Shown in pieces: positions 46,122 through 55,847 of a stretch of 64,000 nt of DNA; within the stretch, counting starts at the first letter, position 1, and each line of letters begins with the position of its first letter. Under the pieces are notes generated by a model. That model was given only the letters and a program-made list of their open reading frames with translations. It had not been told where the DNA came from and did not search any database. A program made the position numbers and the translations under genes. The stretch comes from JABCPH02 sp963524305 (lineage in GTDB: Bacteria; Fusobacteriota; Fusobacteriia; Fusobacteriales; Leptotrichiaceae), in the NCBI GenBank assembly GCA_963524305.1, contig CAURGH010000007.1, positions 26,901 to 90,900 on the forward strand. The letters are read 5' to 3'.

Positions 46122-46181
46122 AATCATCTCCTTAATAAATTCTAATTAATAAATTCTAAATTTTTTTAAAAATTCAAATAA

Positions 46182-46210
46182 ATTATAACAAATTTTATAT
46201 TTTTCGTCAA
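46182..46210 (-). promoter_or_regulatory. Promoter of the autotransporter gene
   Basis: On - the sequence reads TTGACG (46210-46205), a 17-base spacer and TATAAT (46187-46182). A 14-base direct repeat (AATAAATTCTAATT and AATAAATTCTAAAT) lies in the leader near 46134-46161. Confidence 0.7.
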
Positions 46211-46344
46211 AAAAAGATTAAAAAATAAAATTTATTTACAAAAAATTAATAATTTTAGAACTAAAAATAATTCTAATACGTAAAAATAATTATAAAAAAT
46301 TTTGCTATAATAAAAAATTTACTTCAATTCGTGATAAAAACAAA

Positions 46345-46374
46345 TTGCAAAAATAAAATAAGATGTGGTATAAT
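46345..46374 (+). promoter_or_regulatory. Promoter of the opp operon
   Basis: TTGCAA, an 18-base spacer and a perfect TATAAT, 46 bases before oppB. It diverges from the autotransporter promoter. Confidence 0.7.
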
Positions 46375-46420
46375 TGACGCATAACGTTTGTTATTTATCA
46401 AAGAAAGGAAGAGAAAATAG

Positions 46421-47398
46421 ATGAAAAATGTATTAAGATTTTTAATAAAAAGAATTTTAATGGGATTTGTAACTTTATGGTTAGTAATTACAATTACGTT
46501 CTTTTTATTACATTTATTACCTGGTGATCCATTTCAAAGTGAAAAAGCGATACCACCGAAGATAAAAGAAAACCTAATGGCAAAATATCACTTAGATAAA
46601 CCTTTAGGCGTTCAATATGTAGAATATTTAAAGAGCATTTCAAAAGGTGATTTAGGAATGTCAATGAAAGTTAGAGGGAGAACGGTAAATGATGTAATTG
46701 TAGATAGTTTTCCTGTATCAGCAGATTTAGGAGCTAGAGCAATTATATTTGCATTGGCAGTGGGAATACCTTTAGGAATAGTTGCTGCATTGAAGAGAGG
46801 AAAGTATCAGGATAAGATATCAATGGTAATAGCAATTATTGGGATATCGGTCCCGAGTTTCGTCCTGGCGGGATTGATGCAGAAATATGCAGTTGATTTT
46901 CATAATGGAATTTTGATTGATAAGCTGCATTTACCGCTGTTTAGAATTTTATTATCAGGTTGGGATGATCCAACGAAAAAAATATTGCCAGTAATTGCGT
47001 TAGGATTGTATACAGTAGCGTTGATAGCGAGATTACTCAGAGATAAAATGATTGAGGTAATGGGACAAGATTACATTAGATTAGCAATAGCAAAAGGTGT
47101 AAGACCTAAAGATATAGTATTGAAACACGCATTAAGAAATGCAATTTTACCAATAATTACAATAATGGGACCAACAATAGCAGCATTATTGACAGGTTCA
47201 TTTGTAATTGAGCAAATCTTTACAATTCCTGGATTAGGGAAATATTTCGTTCAAAGTATAAATGATAGAGATTATACGATGGTATTAGGAGTAACAGTAT
47301 TTTATGCGATATTCTTGATTATAATGATGATTCTTATGGATATTGTGTATGCGTTGGTAGATCCTAAAATTAAACTTGGAAAAGGAGATGAGGCGTAA
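46421..47398 (+). CDS. oppB: Oligopeptide ABC transporter permease OppB
   Basis: Inner-membrane permease of a peptide importer. The N-terminus (LRFLIKRILMGFVTLWLVITITFFLLHLLPGDPF) is diagnostic for OppB/DppB. The EAA coupling loop is RDKMIEVMGQDYIRLAIAKG, and the GPTIAALLTGSFVIEQIF block is conserved. It is 325 residues long with about six membrane segments. It starts a five-gene row, oppB-C-D-F-A. Confidence 0.94.
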   Translation: MKNVLRFLIKRILMGFVTLWLVITITFFLLHLLPGDPFQSEKAIPPKIKENLMAKYHLDKPLGVQYVEYLKSISKGDLGMSMKVRGRTVNDVIVDSFPVSADLGARAIIFALAVGIPLGIVAALKRGKYQDKISMVIAIIGISVPSFVLAGLMQKYAVDFHNGILIDKLHLPLFRILLSGWDDPTKKILPVIALGLYTVALIARLLRDKMIEVMGQDYIRLAIAKGVRPKDIVLKHALRNAILPIITIMGPTIAALLTGSFVIEQIFTIPGLGKYFVQSINDRDYTMVLGVTVFYAIFLIIMMILMDIVYALVDPKIKLGKGDEA

Positions 47399-47400
47399 AT

Positions 47401-48351
47401 ATGTCAAATAGTACAAATGAAAAATATATTCCAACAGCAGAAGACTTTAAGATAGTTGGACCAGATACGACTCAAAATGAGGTAATTTACAAACCAAGTT
47501 TAACATTTTGGCAAGATGGTTGGAGAAGATTTAAGAAAAATAAATTAGCATTATCATTTTTAGGATTAACATTATTTTTCGTATTTTTAGCAATTTTTGG
47601 GCAACATATAACAAAATATTCGTATAGAGCACAGGATTTAACACAAAAATTTTTGAGTCCATCTCAAGGTATGAAAACAGGACATTATTTAGGGACGGAT
47701 AATTTAGGAAGAGATTTATTCGCAAGACTTTCTCAAGGAATTAGAATTTCAATGGAATTATCAATTGTAACAGCAATTATTTGTGTTATTTTTGGTACAG
47801 TTTATGGTGCGATTTCTGCATATTTTGGTGGAATAATTGACACGATTATGACAAGAATTGTAGAAATTTTAATGATAATTCCTTCAATGATTTACATAAT
47901 TTTATTAATGGTTGTAATGGGAAATAGTGTAAAAACAATTATTATAGCGATGTCTTTGACTAGATGGTTAGGATATTCGTTGTTAGTAAGAGGGGAAGTT
48001 TTAAAAATTAAGGAAAGTGAATTTGTGTTAGCATCAAAATCACTTGGTGGAAACTTTCTTTGGATAACATTGAAACATTTAATACCAAATACACTAAGTG
48101 TTATAATAATTAGATTGACAACTGATATACCAAATATTATTTTTACAGAAGCATTCTTAAGTTTTATCGGATTGGGAGTACCAATTCCTCAAGCTTCACT
48201 AGGAAACTTAGTGTTTGATGGGTTTATAAATATGGATTCGTATCCTTACTTATTTATAATTCCGGCAGTTGTAATTTCATTGATTACATTGGCGTTTAAT
48301 ATTGTAGGAGATGCGTTAAATGATGCATTGAATCCTAAATTGAGATCGTAA
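47401..48351 (+). CDS. oppC: Oligopeptide ABC transporter permease OppC
   Basis: Second permease subunit, 316 residues. It has a cytoplasmic N-terminus, the first membrane segment ALSFLGLTLFFVFLAIFG, the family block HYLGTDNLGRDLFARLSQG and the EAA loop VRGEVLKIKESEFVLASKSLGG. It starts 2 bases after oppB ends. OppB and OppC form the membrane channel of the importer. Confidence 0.94.
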   Translation: MSNSTNEKYIPTAEDFKIVGPDTTQNEVIYKPSLTFWQDGWRRFKKNKLALSFLGLTLFFVFLAIFGQHITKYSYRAQDLTQKFLSPSQGMKTGHYLGTDNLGRDLFARLSQGIRISMELSIVTAIICVIFGTVYGAISAYFGGIIDTIMTRIVEILMIIPSMIYIILLMVVMGNSVKTIIIAMSLTRWLGYSLLVRGEVLKIKESEFVLASKSLGGNFLWITLKHLIPNTLSVIIIRLTTDIPNIIFTEAFLSFIGLGVPIPQASLGNLVFDGFINMDSYPYLFIIPAVVISLITLAFNIVGDALNDALNPKLRS

Positions 48352-48397
48352 AAAACGACTTAAATAAGCTGAAAATTAAAATTGGGAGAAATAGAAA

Positions 48398-49432
48398 ATG
48401 AGCAAAAAACTATTAGAAGTTAATAATTTAACTGTTTCGTTTAATACTTATGCTGGAGAAGTTCAGGCGTTAAGAGGAGTTAGTTTCTCTGTAGATAGAG
48501 GTGAAACACTTGCAATAGTTGGAGAATCAGGGTCTGGTAAATCAGTTACTGTTCAAACAATTATGAAATTAATTCCGATGCCTCCAGGTGAAATAAAAGG
48601 TGGAGAAATATTTTTTGATGGAGAAGATCTAGTAAAAGTTTCGGATAAAAGAATGATGGAGTTAAGAGGAATAAGAATTGGAATGATTTTCCAAGATCCA
48701 ATGACTTCGTTAAATCCTACAATTAAAGTAGGAAAACAAATTATGGAAGGTATTTTAATTCACAAAAAAATAAGTAAGGCTGAAGCTAAGGCACAAGCAA
48801 TTGAAATGCTTAGAAAAGTTGGAATACCTAAACCTGAAGAAAGATTTAATCAATATCCACATGAATTTTCTGGTGGGATGAGACAAAGAGCGGTTATTGC
48901 AATCGCACTTTCTTGTGAACCAGATTTACTGATTTGTGATGAGCCTACAACAGCATTAGATGTTACAATACAGGCACAAATATTAGAATTGATAAATAAA
49001 TTAAAGAAAGAATTGAATATTGCAGTAATTTTGATTACGCATGATTTGGGAGTTGTTGCAGAAACAGCTGATAAGGTTGTAGTTCTTTATGCTGGAGAAA
49101 AATTAGAGGAAGCACCTGTAGTTGAATTATTCAAAAATCCAAAACATCCATATACTTGGGGATTATTGAAGTCATTGCCGAGATTGGATATGAAAAATGG
49201 AGAAAAATTAATATCGATTCCAGGGACTCCGCCAGATTTATTAAAACCACCAGCTGGAGATCCGTTTGCAGCTAGATCAGAGTATGCGATGAAAATAGAT
49301 TACGAAAGAAAACCGCCAATGATCGATTTAGGAAATGGTCATTTGGTAAAATCATGGCTTTATGTTGATGGAGCACCAAAAGTTGAATCGCCTTTTGCGA
49401 ATAAAAATGTTGATAAAAAGGGAGATGAGTAA
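48398..49432 (+). CDS. oppD: Oligopeptide ABC transporter ATPase OppD
   Basis: ATP-binding subunit of 344 residues with Walker A GESGSGKS, signature FSGGMRQR and Walker B LLICDEPTTALD. The C-terminal extension (LISIPGTPPDLLKPPAGDPF) is the typical OppD/DppD tail; the usual iron-sulfur cysteines of that tail are not seen here. GGGAG precedes the ATG. It works as a heterodimer with OppF, which begins 2 bases downstream. Confidence 0.94.
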   Translation: MSKKLLEVNNLTVSFNTYAGEVQALRGVSFSVDRGETLAIVGESGSGKSVTVQTIMKLIPMPPGEIKGGEIFFDGEDLVKVSDKRMMELRGIRIGMIFQDPMTSLNPTIKVGKQIMEGILIHKKISKAEAKAQAIEMLRKVGIPKPEERFNQYPHEFSGGMRQRAVIAIALSCEPDLLICDEPTTALDVTIQAQILELINKLKKELNIAVILITHDLGVVAETADKVVVLYAGEKLEEAPVVELFKNPKHPYTWGLLKSLPRLDMKNGEKLISIPGTPPDLLKPPAGDPFAARSEYAMKIDYERKPPMIDLGNGHLVKSWLYVDGAPKVESPFANKNVDKKGDE

Positions 49433-49434
49433 GA

Positions 49435-50373
49435 ATGCCAAGTAATGAAAAGTTAATTGAAATGAAAAATTTAAAAAAATATTTCCCTATGAAACAAAAA
49501 CAAGTTTTAAAAGCGGTTGACAATGTAACGATGGATATTCATAAAGGAGAAATCTTGAGTTTGGTTGGAGAATCAGGTTCAGGGAAAACAACTTTGGGAA
49601 GAACAGTTAGTAGATTGTATCATAAAACGAATGGAGATATATTATTTGGTGGAAAACCTGTTGAAAAATATAGTATAAAAGAATTTACGAAAAAAGTTCA
49701 GATGATTTTCCAAGATCCACAAGCGTCGTTAAATCCAAGAATGACAGTGGGAGATATTATTGCTGAAGGAATCGATATTCATAAATTGGCTAAAACTAAA
49801 AAAGAAAGAATGGAAAAAGTTTATAGCTTATTGGAAATTGTTGGATTGAATAGAGAACATGCGAATAGATTTCCACATGAATTTTCAGGAGGTCAAAGAC
49901 AAAGAATTGGGATTGCGAGAGCTTTGGCAGTGGATCCAGAAGTGTTAGTGTGTGATGAGCCGATTTCAGCGCTAGATGTGTCGATTCAAGCACAAGTAGT
50001 AAATTTATTAAAGGATTTACAAAAAGAAAGAAATTTAACATTGTTATTTATAGCACATGATTTGTCAATGGTAAAATACATTTCAGACAGAGTAGCTGTT
50101 ATGTATCGTGGAAAAGTTGTAGAATTAGGAACGCCTGAAGAAGTGTATAATAATCCAATTCACAGCTATACGAAATCATTAATTTCAGCGGTACCAATAG
50201 CTGATCCAACTGCAAAAAAACACGAAAAAGTTGGAGTAGACGAATCATATTTAAGAAGTCCAATGGGAGATGTCTCAGAAATTAATAAAATTCCTGAAGT
50301 GCCAGAATTGACAGAATATGAGCCAGGACATTTTGTAGAAACTTCTTTTTTGAAGGAAAATAAATTAATATAA
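49435..50373 (+). CDS. oppF: Oligopeptide ABC transporter ATPase OppF
   Basis: Second ATPase, 312 residues, with Walker A GESGSGKTT, signature FSGGQRQRIGIARAL and Walker B VLVCDEPISALD. The beginning LKKYFPMKQKQVLKAVDNV is typical for OppF. Its C-terminus (GDVSEINKIPEVPELTEYEP) is a short specific tail. It precedes the first oppA by 28 bases. Confidence 0.94.
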   Translation: MPSNEKLIEMKNLKKYFPMKQKQVLKAVDNVTMDIHKGEILSLVGESGSGKTTLGRTVSRLYHKTNGDILFGGKPVEKYSIKEFTKKVQMIFQDPQASLNPRMTVGDIIAEGIDIHKLAKTKKERMEKVYSLLEIVGLNREHANRFPHEFSGGQRQRIGIARALAVDPEVLVCDEPISALDVSIQAQVVNLLKDLQKERNLTLLFIAHDLSMVKYISDRVAVMYRGKVVELGTPEEVYNNPIHSYTKSLISAVPIADPTAKKHEKVGVDESYLRSPMGDVSEINKIPEVPELTEYEPGHFVETSFLKENKLI

Positions 50374-50401
50374 ACTTATAGTTTTAGAAAGAGAGAAAAT
50401 T

Positions 50402-51991
50402 ATGAAAAAAATTTTAGTAATTTTAACATTATTGATGTTTGTTTTGTCGTGTGGAAAAGCTGGAGGAAACGGAAAAACAGCTACATTTAACATGGAAGCA
50501 GAGCCATCATCTTTAGATCCACAACTTTTAACTGATATGGGTGGATTTATGATTACAGGACTTACTTATGAAGGACTTGTTAGATTGAATGAAAAAAATG
50601 AAGTTGTACCAGCAGGAGCAGAAAGTTGGGAAAAATCAAAAGATGGAACAGTTTGGACATTTAAATTAAGAAAAGGAATGAAATGGTCAAATGGTGATGC
50701 TTTGACAGCTAAAGATTATGTAAATGGGATGAAGAGAGGATTGGAACCTGCAACAGCGTCTGAATATGCATTTTTGATGTTTTATATTAAAGGAGCAGAA
50801 GATTATAACGCTGGGAAAATTAAAGATTTCAATCAAGTTGGGATAAAAGCTAAAGATGATTATACTATCGAATTTACTTTATCAAAACCAGCACCATTCT
50901 TTGATAAAACATTAGTTATGCCAGTTTATTATCCGATAAATGCGAAAGCATTGGATCAATTTAAAGATAAATATGCGACAGAAGCTAATAAATCTATTTA
51001 CAGTGGACCTTATACAATCGAAAAATGGACTCACGATAACGAAGTTATTTTGAAGAAAAATCCTAATTATTGGAATGCAGCAAATATTAAATTTGATAGT
51101 TTGAAAGCATTAATGGTTTCAGACTTTAATGCGGCAACAAATTATTTTGAAAATAAAGAGTTAGATTTAACAAAAATTTCGCTTGAGAAAAAAGCTTCTT
51201 ATGTAGGAAAACCTGAATTAAAAGAAGTTCCAGATGGAAGAGTTTATTATTTAGCATTTAATACAAAGGCGCCAGGACTAAAGAATAAGAAAATTAGACA
51301 AGCATTATCATTGGCTATAGATAGAAAAACTTTGGTTAGCAATGTATTGAACGGTTCAGGAATTGTAGCTTCAGGAGTTGTTTCTGAGGGGACAAAAGGA
51401 GAAAATGAAGATTTCAGAAAAGAAGTTGGAGATCTTTATACACAATACAAAAATGTTAATGTTAAGGCTTTATTTGATGAAGGATTGAAAGAAGAAGGAT
51501 TGACTCCAGATAAATTGAAATTGACTTTGACAGTTGATGAAAAAGGAAGTGGAAAAAAAGAAGGAGAATTTTATCAATCTCAATGGAAAGAAAAATTAGG
51601 ATTAGATGTAAATGTCGAAACTATTACGTATAAAGAAAGATTATCTAGAGCGAAATCAGGAGATTTCCAAATAGTAAGATATGCTTGGGGACCTGATTAT
51701 GCTGATCCGATGACTTATTTAGAAATTTTCCAAACATCAGCTGGACAAATTAATGTTGCGAAATTTTCAGATCCTGAATATGACAAATTAGTTGAGTTTG
51801 CTAAAAAGGAACAAGATAATAAAGCTAGAATGGACGCTATGAAAAAAGCTGAAAAAATCTTAATGGATGATTTCCGTTATACAGGACTTTACTATGAAGT
51901 GGCTACATACTTACAAAATCCACATTTAAAAGGTGTTGTTATAAGAGCAGTAGGAAATCCTATTGACTTCTATGCAGCATATAAAGATTAA
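50402..51991 (+). CDS. oppA: Peptide-binding lipoprotein OppA (paralogue 1)
   Basis: Family 5 solute-binding protein of 529 residues. The signal MKKILVILTLLMFVLSC ends in a lipobox with Cys17. The mature part has the signature EPSSLDPQLLTDMGGF and the block WTFKLRKGMKWSNGDALTAKDY. It captures peptides outside the inner membrane and delivers them to OppBC. It is 28 bases after oppF and so the member that belongs to the operon. The other three paralogues have their own signals. Confidence 0.93.
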   Translation: MKKILVILTLLMFVLSCGKAGGNGKTATFNMEAEPSSLDPQLLTDMGGFMITGLTYEGLVRLNEKNEVVPAGAESWEKSKDGTVWTFKLRKGMKWSNGDALTAKDYVNGMKRGLEPATASEYAFLMFYIKGAEDYNAGKIKDFNQVGIKAKDDYTIEFTLSKPAPFFDKTLVMPVYYPINAKALDQFKDKYATEANKSIYSGPYTIEKWTHDNEVILKKNPNYWNAANIKFDSLKALMVSDFNAATNYFENKELDLTKISLEKKASYVGKPELKEVPDGRVYYLAFNTKAPGLKNKKIRQALSLAIDRKTLVSNVLNGSGIVASGVVSEGTKGENEDFRKEVGDLYTQYKNVNVKALFDEGLKEEGLTPDKLKLTLTVDEKGSGKKEGEFYQSQWKEKLGLDVNVETITYKERLSRAKSGDFQIVRYAWGPDYADPMTYLEIFQTSAGQINVAKFSDPEYDKLVEFAKKEQDNKARMDAMKKAEKILMDDFRYTGLYYEVATYLQNPHLKGVVIRAVGNPIDFYAAYKD

Positions 51992-52023
51992 TTAGTAAAT
52001 CAAAATATTTTTTAAAAAATATC

Positions 52024-52052
52024 TTGAAATTTGATGGAAAAAATAGTAAAAT
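52024..52052 (+). promoter_or_regulatory. Promoter of oppA paralogue 2
   Basis: TTGAAA, a 17-base spacer and TAAAAT. Initiation here would give a leader of about 190 bases before the gene. Confidence 0.55.
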
Positions 52053-52074
52053 ATAAAAAATAATATTAAGACAG

Positions 52075-52120
52075 AGGAGTTATTTAAGAAAAATAAAAAA
52101 TGTTTTTCGAGGTAACTCCT
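52075..52120 (+). promoter_or_regulatory. Long stem-loop in the oppA2 leader
   Basis: AGGAGTTA (52075-52082) pairs with TAACTCCT (52113-52120), with an inner GAAAAA/TTTTTC stem. An AGGAG sequence is locked in the stem. A-rich sequence follows, so it is not a normal terminator on +. Possible RNA control element. Confidence 0.4.
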
Positions 52121-52249
52121 AAAAAAAGAATATATATTTGTATAGAAAAATTTTAAAAAATTATAGATTTTATATTTTGTATAAATTTTATATATGAATT
52201 ATTTTGTATAAAATATTATTAATTTAAAATTTGAAAGGAAGTGTGTTGA

Positions 52250-53836
52250 ATGAAGAAAATTTTATTAGTAATGAGTTTAATTTTAGCATTTGCCTTATCG
52301 TGCGGAAAATCTTCTAATAGTCATACATTATTATTAAACTTAAAAGAAGAAGGAAAATCTTATGACCCACAATTGGCAAATGATTCGACAGCAGAAATAG
52401 TTGATTCGTTGATAGGGGAGACATTGATTAGAGAAGGTGAAAATGGACAAGGAGTTCCAGGAGTTGCTGAAAAATGGGAAGTTTCAAAAGATGGATTAGT
52501 TTGGACATTCCACTTAAGAAAAAATGCAAAATGGTCAAATGGAGATCCAATTACAGCAAATGATTTTAAAGCTGGATGGTTAAGAGCATTGAATCCTAAT
52601 ACAGCAGCAGAATATGCTTCAAAATTATTCCCAATAAAAAATGCAGAAGCGTATAATAAAGGGCAAGTAAAAGAAGATGCAGTTGGAATTCAAGCTGTAG
52701 ATAATTACACATTGAAAGTAACATTGGGAGCACCGTTACCATATTTTGATTCAGCGGTTAGATTGTATACATATTTGCCAGTTAATACTAAATTTTTAAA
52801 AGAAGTTGGAGATAAATATATGACAAGTCCTAAAGATTCAATTTCTTCTGGAGCATATGTTATTAAGTCTTGGACAAAAGATTCTGAAATAGTATTTGAA
52901 AAAAATCCTAATTACTGGAACAAAGACAATATACCTTTAGAAGCAGTTAAAATTAAATTTATAGCAGATGAAGCTGCGTTAAATGCGTTTAAAAATAATG
53001 AAATTGATGTAACTAACATTACAACAGAACAAGCTAAAGAGTACGCTAAAGATAAAAGACTTAGAGTGGCAAAAGATGGATCCGTTTGGTATATGACTTA
53101 CAATATGAAAAATAAAGTTTTAGCAAACAAAAAAATTAGACAAGCGTTATCGTTGGCTATAGATAGAGAAAAATTGATAACAGGAGTTTTAGATAATAAA
53201 GGAGAAGCAGCTTATACTTATACAACAAAAGGTGTTGGAATTTATGGAGTAAGTAAAGATTTCTCTGAAGAAGCAGGAAAAATATTCCCAGCTTATAATC
53301 CACAAAAAGCAAGACAATTGTTAGCTGAAGGATTGAAAGAATTGGGATTACAAAAATTACCAACATTGGAAATGATATTTAATACAACAGGAAGTAATAA
53401 AGCGATTGCTGAATTTATTCAAGAAAGTATGAAAAAGAATTTGGGAATTGACTTTAAAGTAACTGGTATTACATTTAAAGAAAGATTAGCAAGAATGGAA
53501 TCAAAAGATTATGAAATTGCATTGGCAGGGTTTAATGGAGATTATCCAGATGCAGTAACTTATTTGGAAAGATTCGATTCAAAAGATGGAAACAACTATT
53601 CTCAATATGTAAATCCTAAATATGATGCAACATTGAAAATTGCTAAAAATTCTATGGATAAACCGACAAGAGTTAAAGCGATGATTGAATTAGAAAAGAT
53701 GATTGCTGACGATATGCCAGTAGGGTTGCTTTACTATAGAGCAAATAATAAATTAATCAATCCTAGAGTAAAAGGAATTGTATTCCACCCAATTGGAATT
53801 GATTATTATTTAGGAAAAACTACTATTGGAAAATAG
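52250..53836 (+). CDS. oppA: Peptide-binding lipoprotein OppA (paralogue 2)
   Basis: Family 5 binding protein, 528 residues, with signal MKKILLVMSLILAFALSC (lipobox Cys18). It shares the block WSNGDPITANDFKAGWLRAL with paralogues 3 and 4 and is less like paralogue 1. The mature N-terminus is LNLKEEGKSYDPQLANDSTA, missing the usual acidic-Pro pattern (EP) seen in the others. It has a long leader and its own terminator, so its expression is separate from the operon; specificity is unknown. Confidence 0.91.
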   Translation: MKKILLVMSLILAFALSCGKSSNSHTLLLNLKEEGKSYDPQLANDSTAEIVDSLIGETLIREGENGQGVPGVAEKWEVSKDGLVWTFHLRKNAKWSNGDPITANDFKAGWLRALNPNTAAEYASKLFPIKNAEAYNKGQVKEDAVGIQAVDNYTLKVTLGAPLPYFDSAVRLYTYLPVNTKFLKEVGDKYMTSPKDSISSGAYVIKSWTKDSEIVFEKNPNYWNKDNIPLEAVKIKFIADEAALNAFKNNEIDVTNITTEQAKEYAKDKRLRVAKDGSVWYMTYNMKNKVLANKKIRQALSLAIDREKLITGVLDNKGEAAYTYTTKGVGIYGVSKDFSEEAGKIFPAYNPQKARQLLAEGLKELGLQKLPTLEMIFNTTGSNKAIAEFIQESMKKNLGIDFKVTGITFKERLARMESKDYEIALAGFNGDYPDAVTYLERFDSKDGNNYSQYVNPKYDATLKIAKNSMDKPTRVKAMIELEKMIADDMPVGLLYYRANNKLINPRVKGIVFHPIGIDYYLGKTTIGK

Positions 53837-53880
53837 TGATGGTTCTAATATTTAGAAAATTTTAAATATATATGATGAAA

Positions 53881-53916
53881 AAGAATTATCTTAATTTTTA
53901 AGATAGTTCTTTTTTG
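53881..53916 (+). terminator. Terminator after oppA paralogue 2
   Basis: AAGAATTATCTT (53881-53892) and AAGATAGTTCTT (53900-53911) form a 12-bp stem with one wobble, followed by T residues. Confidence 0.8.
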
Positions 53917-53986
53917 ATTTTATAGATAAATATAAAAAAATCATAAATAAATTTTATTTTTTATATAATTATTTTTGTAAAATTAA

Positions 53987-54015
53987 TTGAAATTTTTAAA
54001 TTTTCAAGGTATACT
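53987..54015 (+). promoter_or_regulatory. Promoter of oppA paralogue 3
   Basis: TTGAAA, a 17-base spacer and TATACT, 40 bases before the gene start. Confidence 0.65.
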
Positions 54016-54054
54016 ATGTAATATAAGATTTATTAATAGAAAGGAAGAAGAACA

Positions 54055-55638
54055 ATGAAAAAAGTATTGTTAATTTTAGCGATGGCGATGATGTTCTTTG
54101 CATGTGGTGCAAAAGGTTCTAAAGGAAGTACCTTTTCATTAAATTTAGGAGCAGAACCAAAATCAATTGACCCTCAATTATCAACAGATATAGCAGGAGG
54201 AACAGTAAACGAATTACTTTCGGAAGGATTATTAAAAAGAACACCAGATGGTAAACCAGATCCAGGAATTGCAGAAAAATGGGAAGTTTCACCAGATGGT
54301 TTGAAATGGACATTCCATTTAAGAGATGCCAAATGGTCAAATGGAGATCCTATTACAGCAAATGACTTTAAAGCAGCGTGGATAAGAGGATTGGATCCAA
54401 AAGTAGCATCAGAATATGCGTACATGTTATATCCAATAAAAAATGGAGAATTATTTAATAAAGGAAAAGTAACAGCTGACAAAGTAGGAATTAAAGTTGT
54501 AGATCCAAAAACATTAGAAGTAACATTGGAAGCACCAACACCATATTTTGCAGATTTAGTAACATTTAAAACTTATTCTCCAATTAATGAAAAATTCTTA
54601 AAAGAAGCAGGAGAAAAATTTGATACAGAAGCTAATCAAACAATATCATCAGGACCATATGTAATGAAAAAATGGGTTCATGATTCAGAAATGAAATTTG
54701 AAAAAAATCCAAATTATTGGAATAAAGATAATGTAAAAGTTGATAACATTATATATAAAATAATACCTGATAATTCAGCTGCATTAAATGCATTTAAAAA
54801 TAAAGAAGTTCAAGTAACTCAAATTACTGCAGAACAAGCGAGAGAATATGAAGGTAAACCAGAATTGGTAAAATCAAAAGATGGTTCAGTTTGGTATATT
54901 TTACCAAATTTAAAAAATAAATTCTTAAGTAATTCAAAAATCAGAAAAGCAATTTTGTTAGCAGTTGATAGAGATGAATTAGTAAAATCAGTATTAAATG
55001 GAACTGGAGAAAGTGCGAGAACATTTGTTCCATCAGGAATTGGAATAAAAGGTATTTCAAAAGATTTCCCAGAAGAAGTTCCAACTTCAATTGAAAAATA
55101 CAATCCACAAAAAGCTAAACAATTATTCGCTGAAGGATTGAAAGAATTAGGAATGACAAGTGCACCAACATTAGAAGTACTTATAAATGATTCAGGAAAT
55201 AACAAATCAGTTGCTGAATTTGTTCAAGAATCTGTAAGAAAAAATTTAGGTTTAAATCTTAATGTAAAAGCAGTTACATTCCAAGAAAGAGTTTCGAGAA
55301 TGGCTTCAAAAGATTTTGATTTAGTATTAGCAGGATGGTCAGGAGACTTTAAAGATCCAGTTACATATTTAGACTTGTTTGTAACAGGTGGAGGACAAAA
55401 TAGAGGTTCTTACTCAAATCCTCAATATGATGCATTAGTTAAGAAAATAAAATCAACAGCTGATCCTAATGTAAGAGTACCAGCAATGATTGCATTAGAA
55501 AAAATAATAGCTGATGATACTCCAGTAGCAGTATTATATCAAAGAAAAAAACCTTACTTGAGAGATACAAAAGTTCAAGGGTTGAAATTTACTGCAATCG
55601 GTGGAGAATTTTACTTTAAAAATTTATCAATGAAATAA
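54055..55638 (+). CDS. oppA: Peptide-binding lipoprotein OppA (paralogue 3)
   Basis: Family 5 binding protein, 527 residues, signal MKKVLLILAMAMMFFAC (lipobox Cys17). The mature start is GAEPKSIDPQLSTDIAGGTV, and the conserved WTFHLRDAKWSNGDPITAND follows. It is most like paralogue 4 (shared AGGTV, TADKVGIKVVDPKTL and FKDPVTYLD regions), so those two probably arose by a recent duplication. Single-gene unit with its own promoter and terminator. Confidence 0.92.
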   Translation: MKKVLLILAMAMMFFACGAKGSKGSTFSLNLGAEPKSIDPQLSTDIAGGTVNELLSEGLLKRTPDGKPDPGIAEKWEVSPDGLKWTFHLRDAKWSNGDPITANDFKAAWIRGLDPKVASEYAYMLYPIKNGELFNKGKVTADKVGIKVVDPKTLEVTLEAPTPYFADLVTFKTYSPINEKFLKEAGEKFDTEANQTISSGPYVMKKWVHDSEMKFEKNPNYWNKDNVKVDNIIYKIIPDNSAALNAFKNKEVQVTQITAEQAREYEGKPELVKSKDGSVWYILPNLKNKFLSNSKIRKAILLAVDRDELVKSVLNGTGESARTFVPSGIGIKGISKDFPEEVPTSIEKYNPQKAKQLFAEGLKELGMTSAPTLEVLINDSGNNKSVAEFVQESVRKNLGLNLNVKAVTFQERVSRMASKDFDLVLAGWSGDFKDPVTYLDLFVTGGGQNRGSYSNPQYDALVKKIKSTADPNVRVPAMIALEKIIADDTPVAVLYQRKKPYLRDTKVQGLKFTAIGGEFYFKNLSMK

Positions 55639-55649
55639 TTTAGAAAAAG

Positions 55650-55683
55650 TTGGTAAAGCAAAATTTGTTTTACCAATTTTTTT
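55650..55683 (+). terminator. Terminator after oppA paralogue 3
   Basis: TTGGTAAA (55650-55657) pairs with TTTACCAA (55669-55676), followed by seven T. Confidence 0.8.
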
Positions 55684-55779
55684 GTTCCATAGTTTACCAT
55701 AAAAAATAGGGAAAAATGGGATAAATCATTTATATATGTAATATATTAAATAATTAAAAAAAAATATCATTAATAACAA

Positions 55780-55808
55780 TAGAAAAATATTAAAAAATAA
55801 GGTATAAT
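55780..55808 (+). promoter_or_regulatory. Promoter of oppA paralogue 4
   Basis: A perfect TATAAT (55803-55808) with a weaker TAGAAA 17 bases upstream, 40 bases before the gene. Confidence 0.55.
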
Positions 55809-55847
55809 AAAGTATATTATTAAATTTAAAAAGAAGGAGAAAGTAGA

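Noticed and set aside
52075..52120. Terminator after oppA paralogue 1
   Set aside because: The stem is followed by A residues on +, and on - no T-run follows either; a leader structure fits better.
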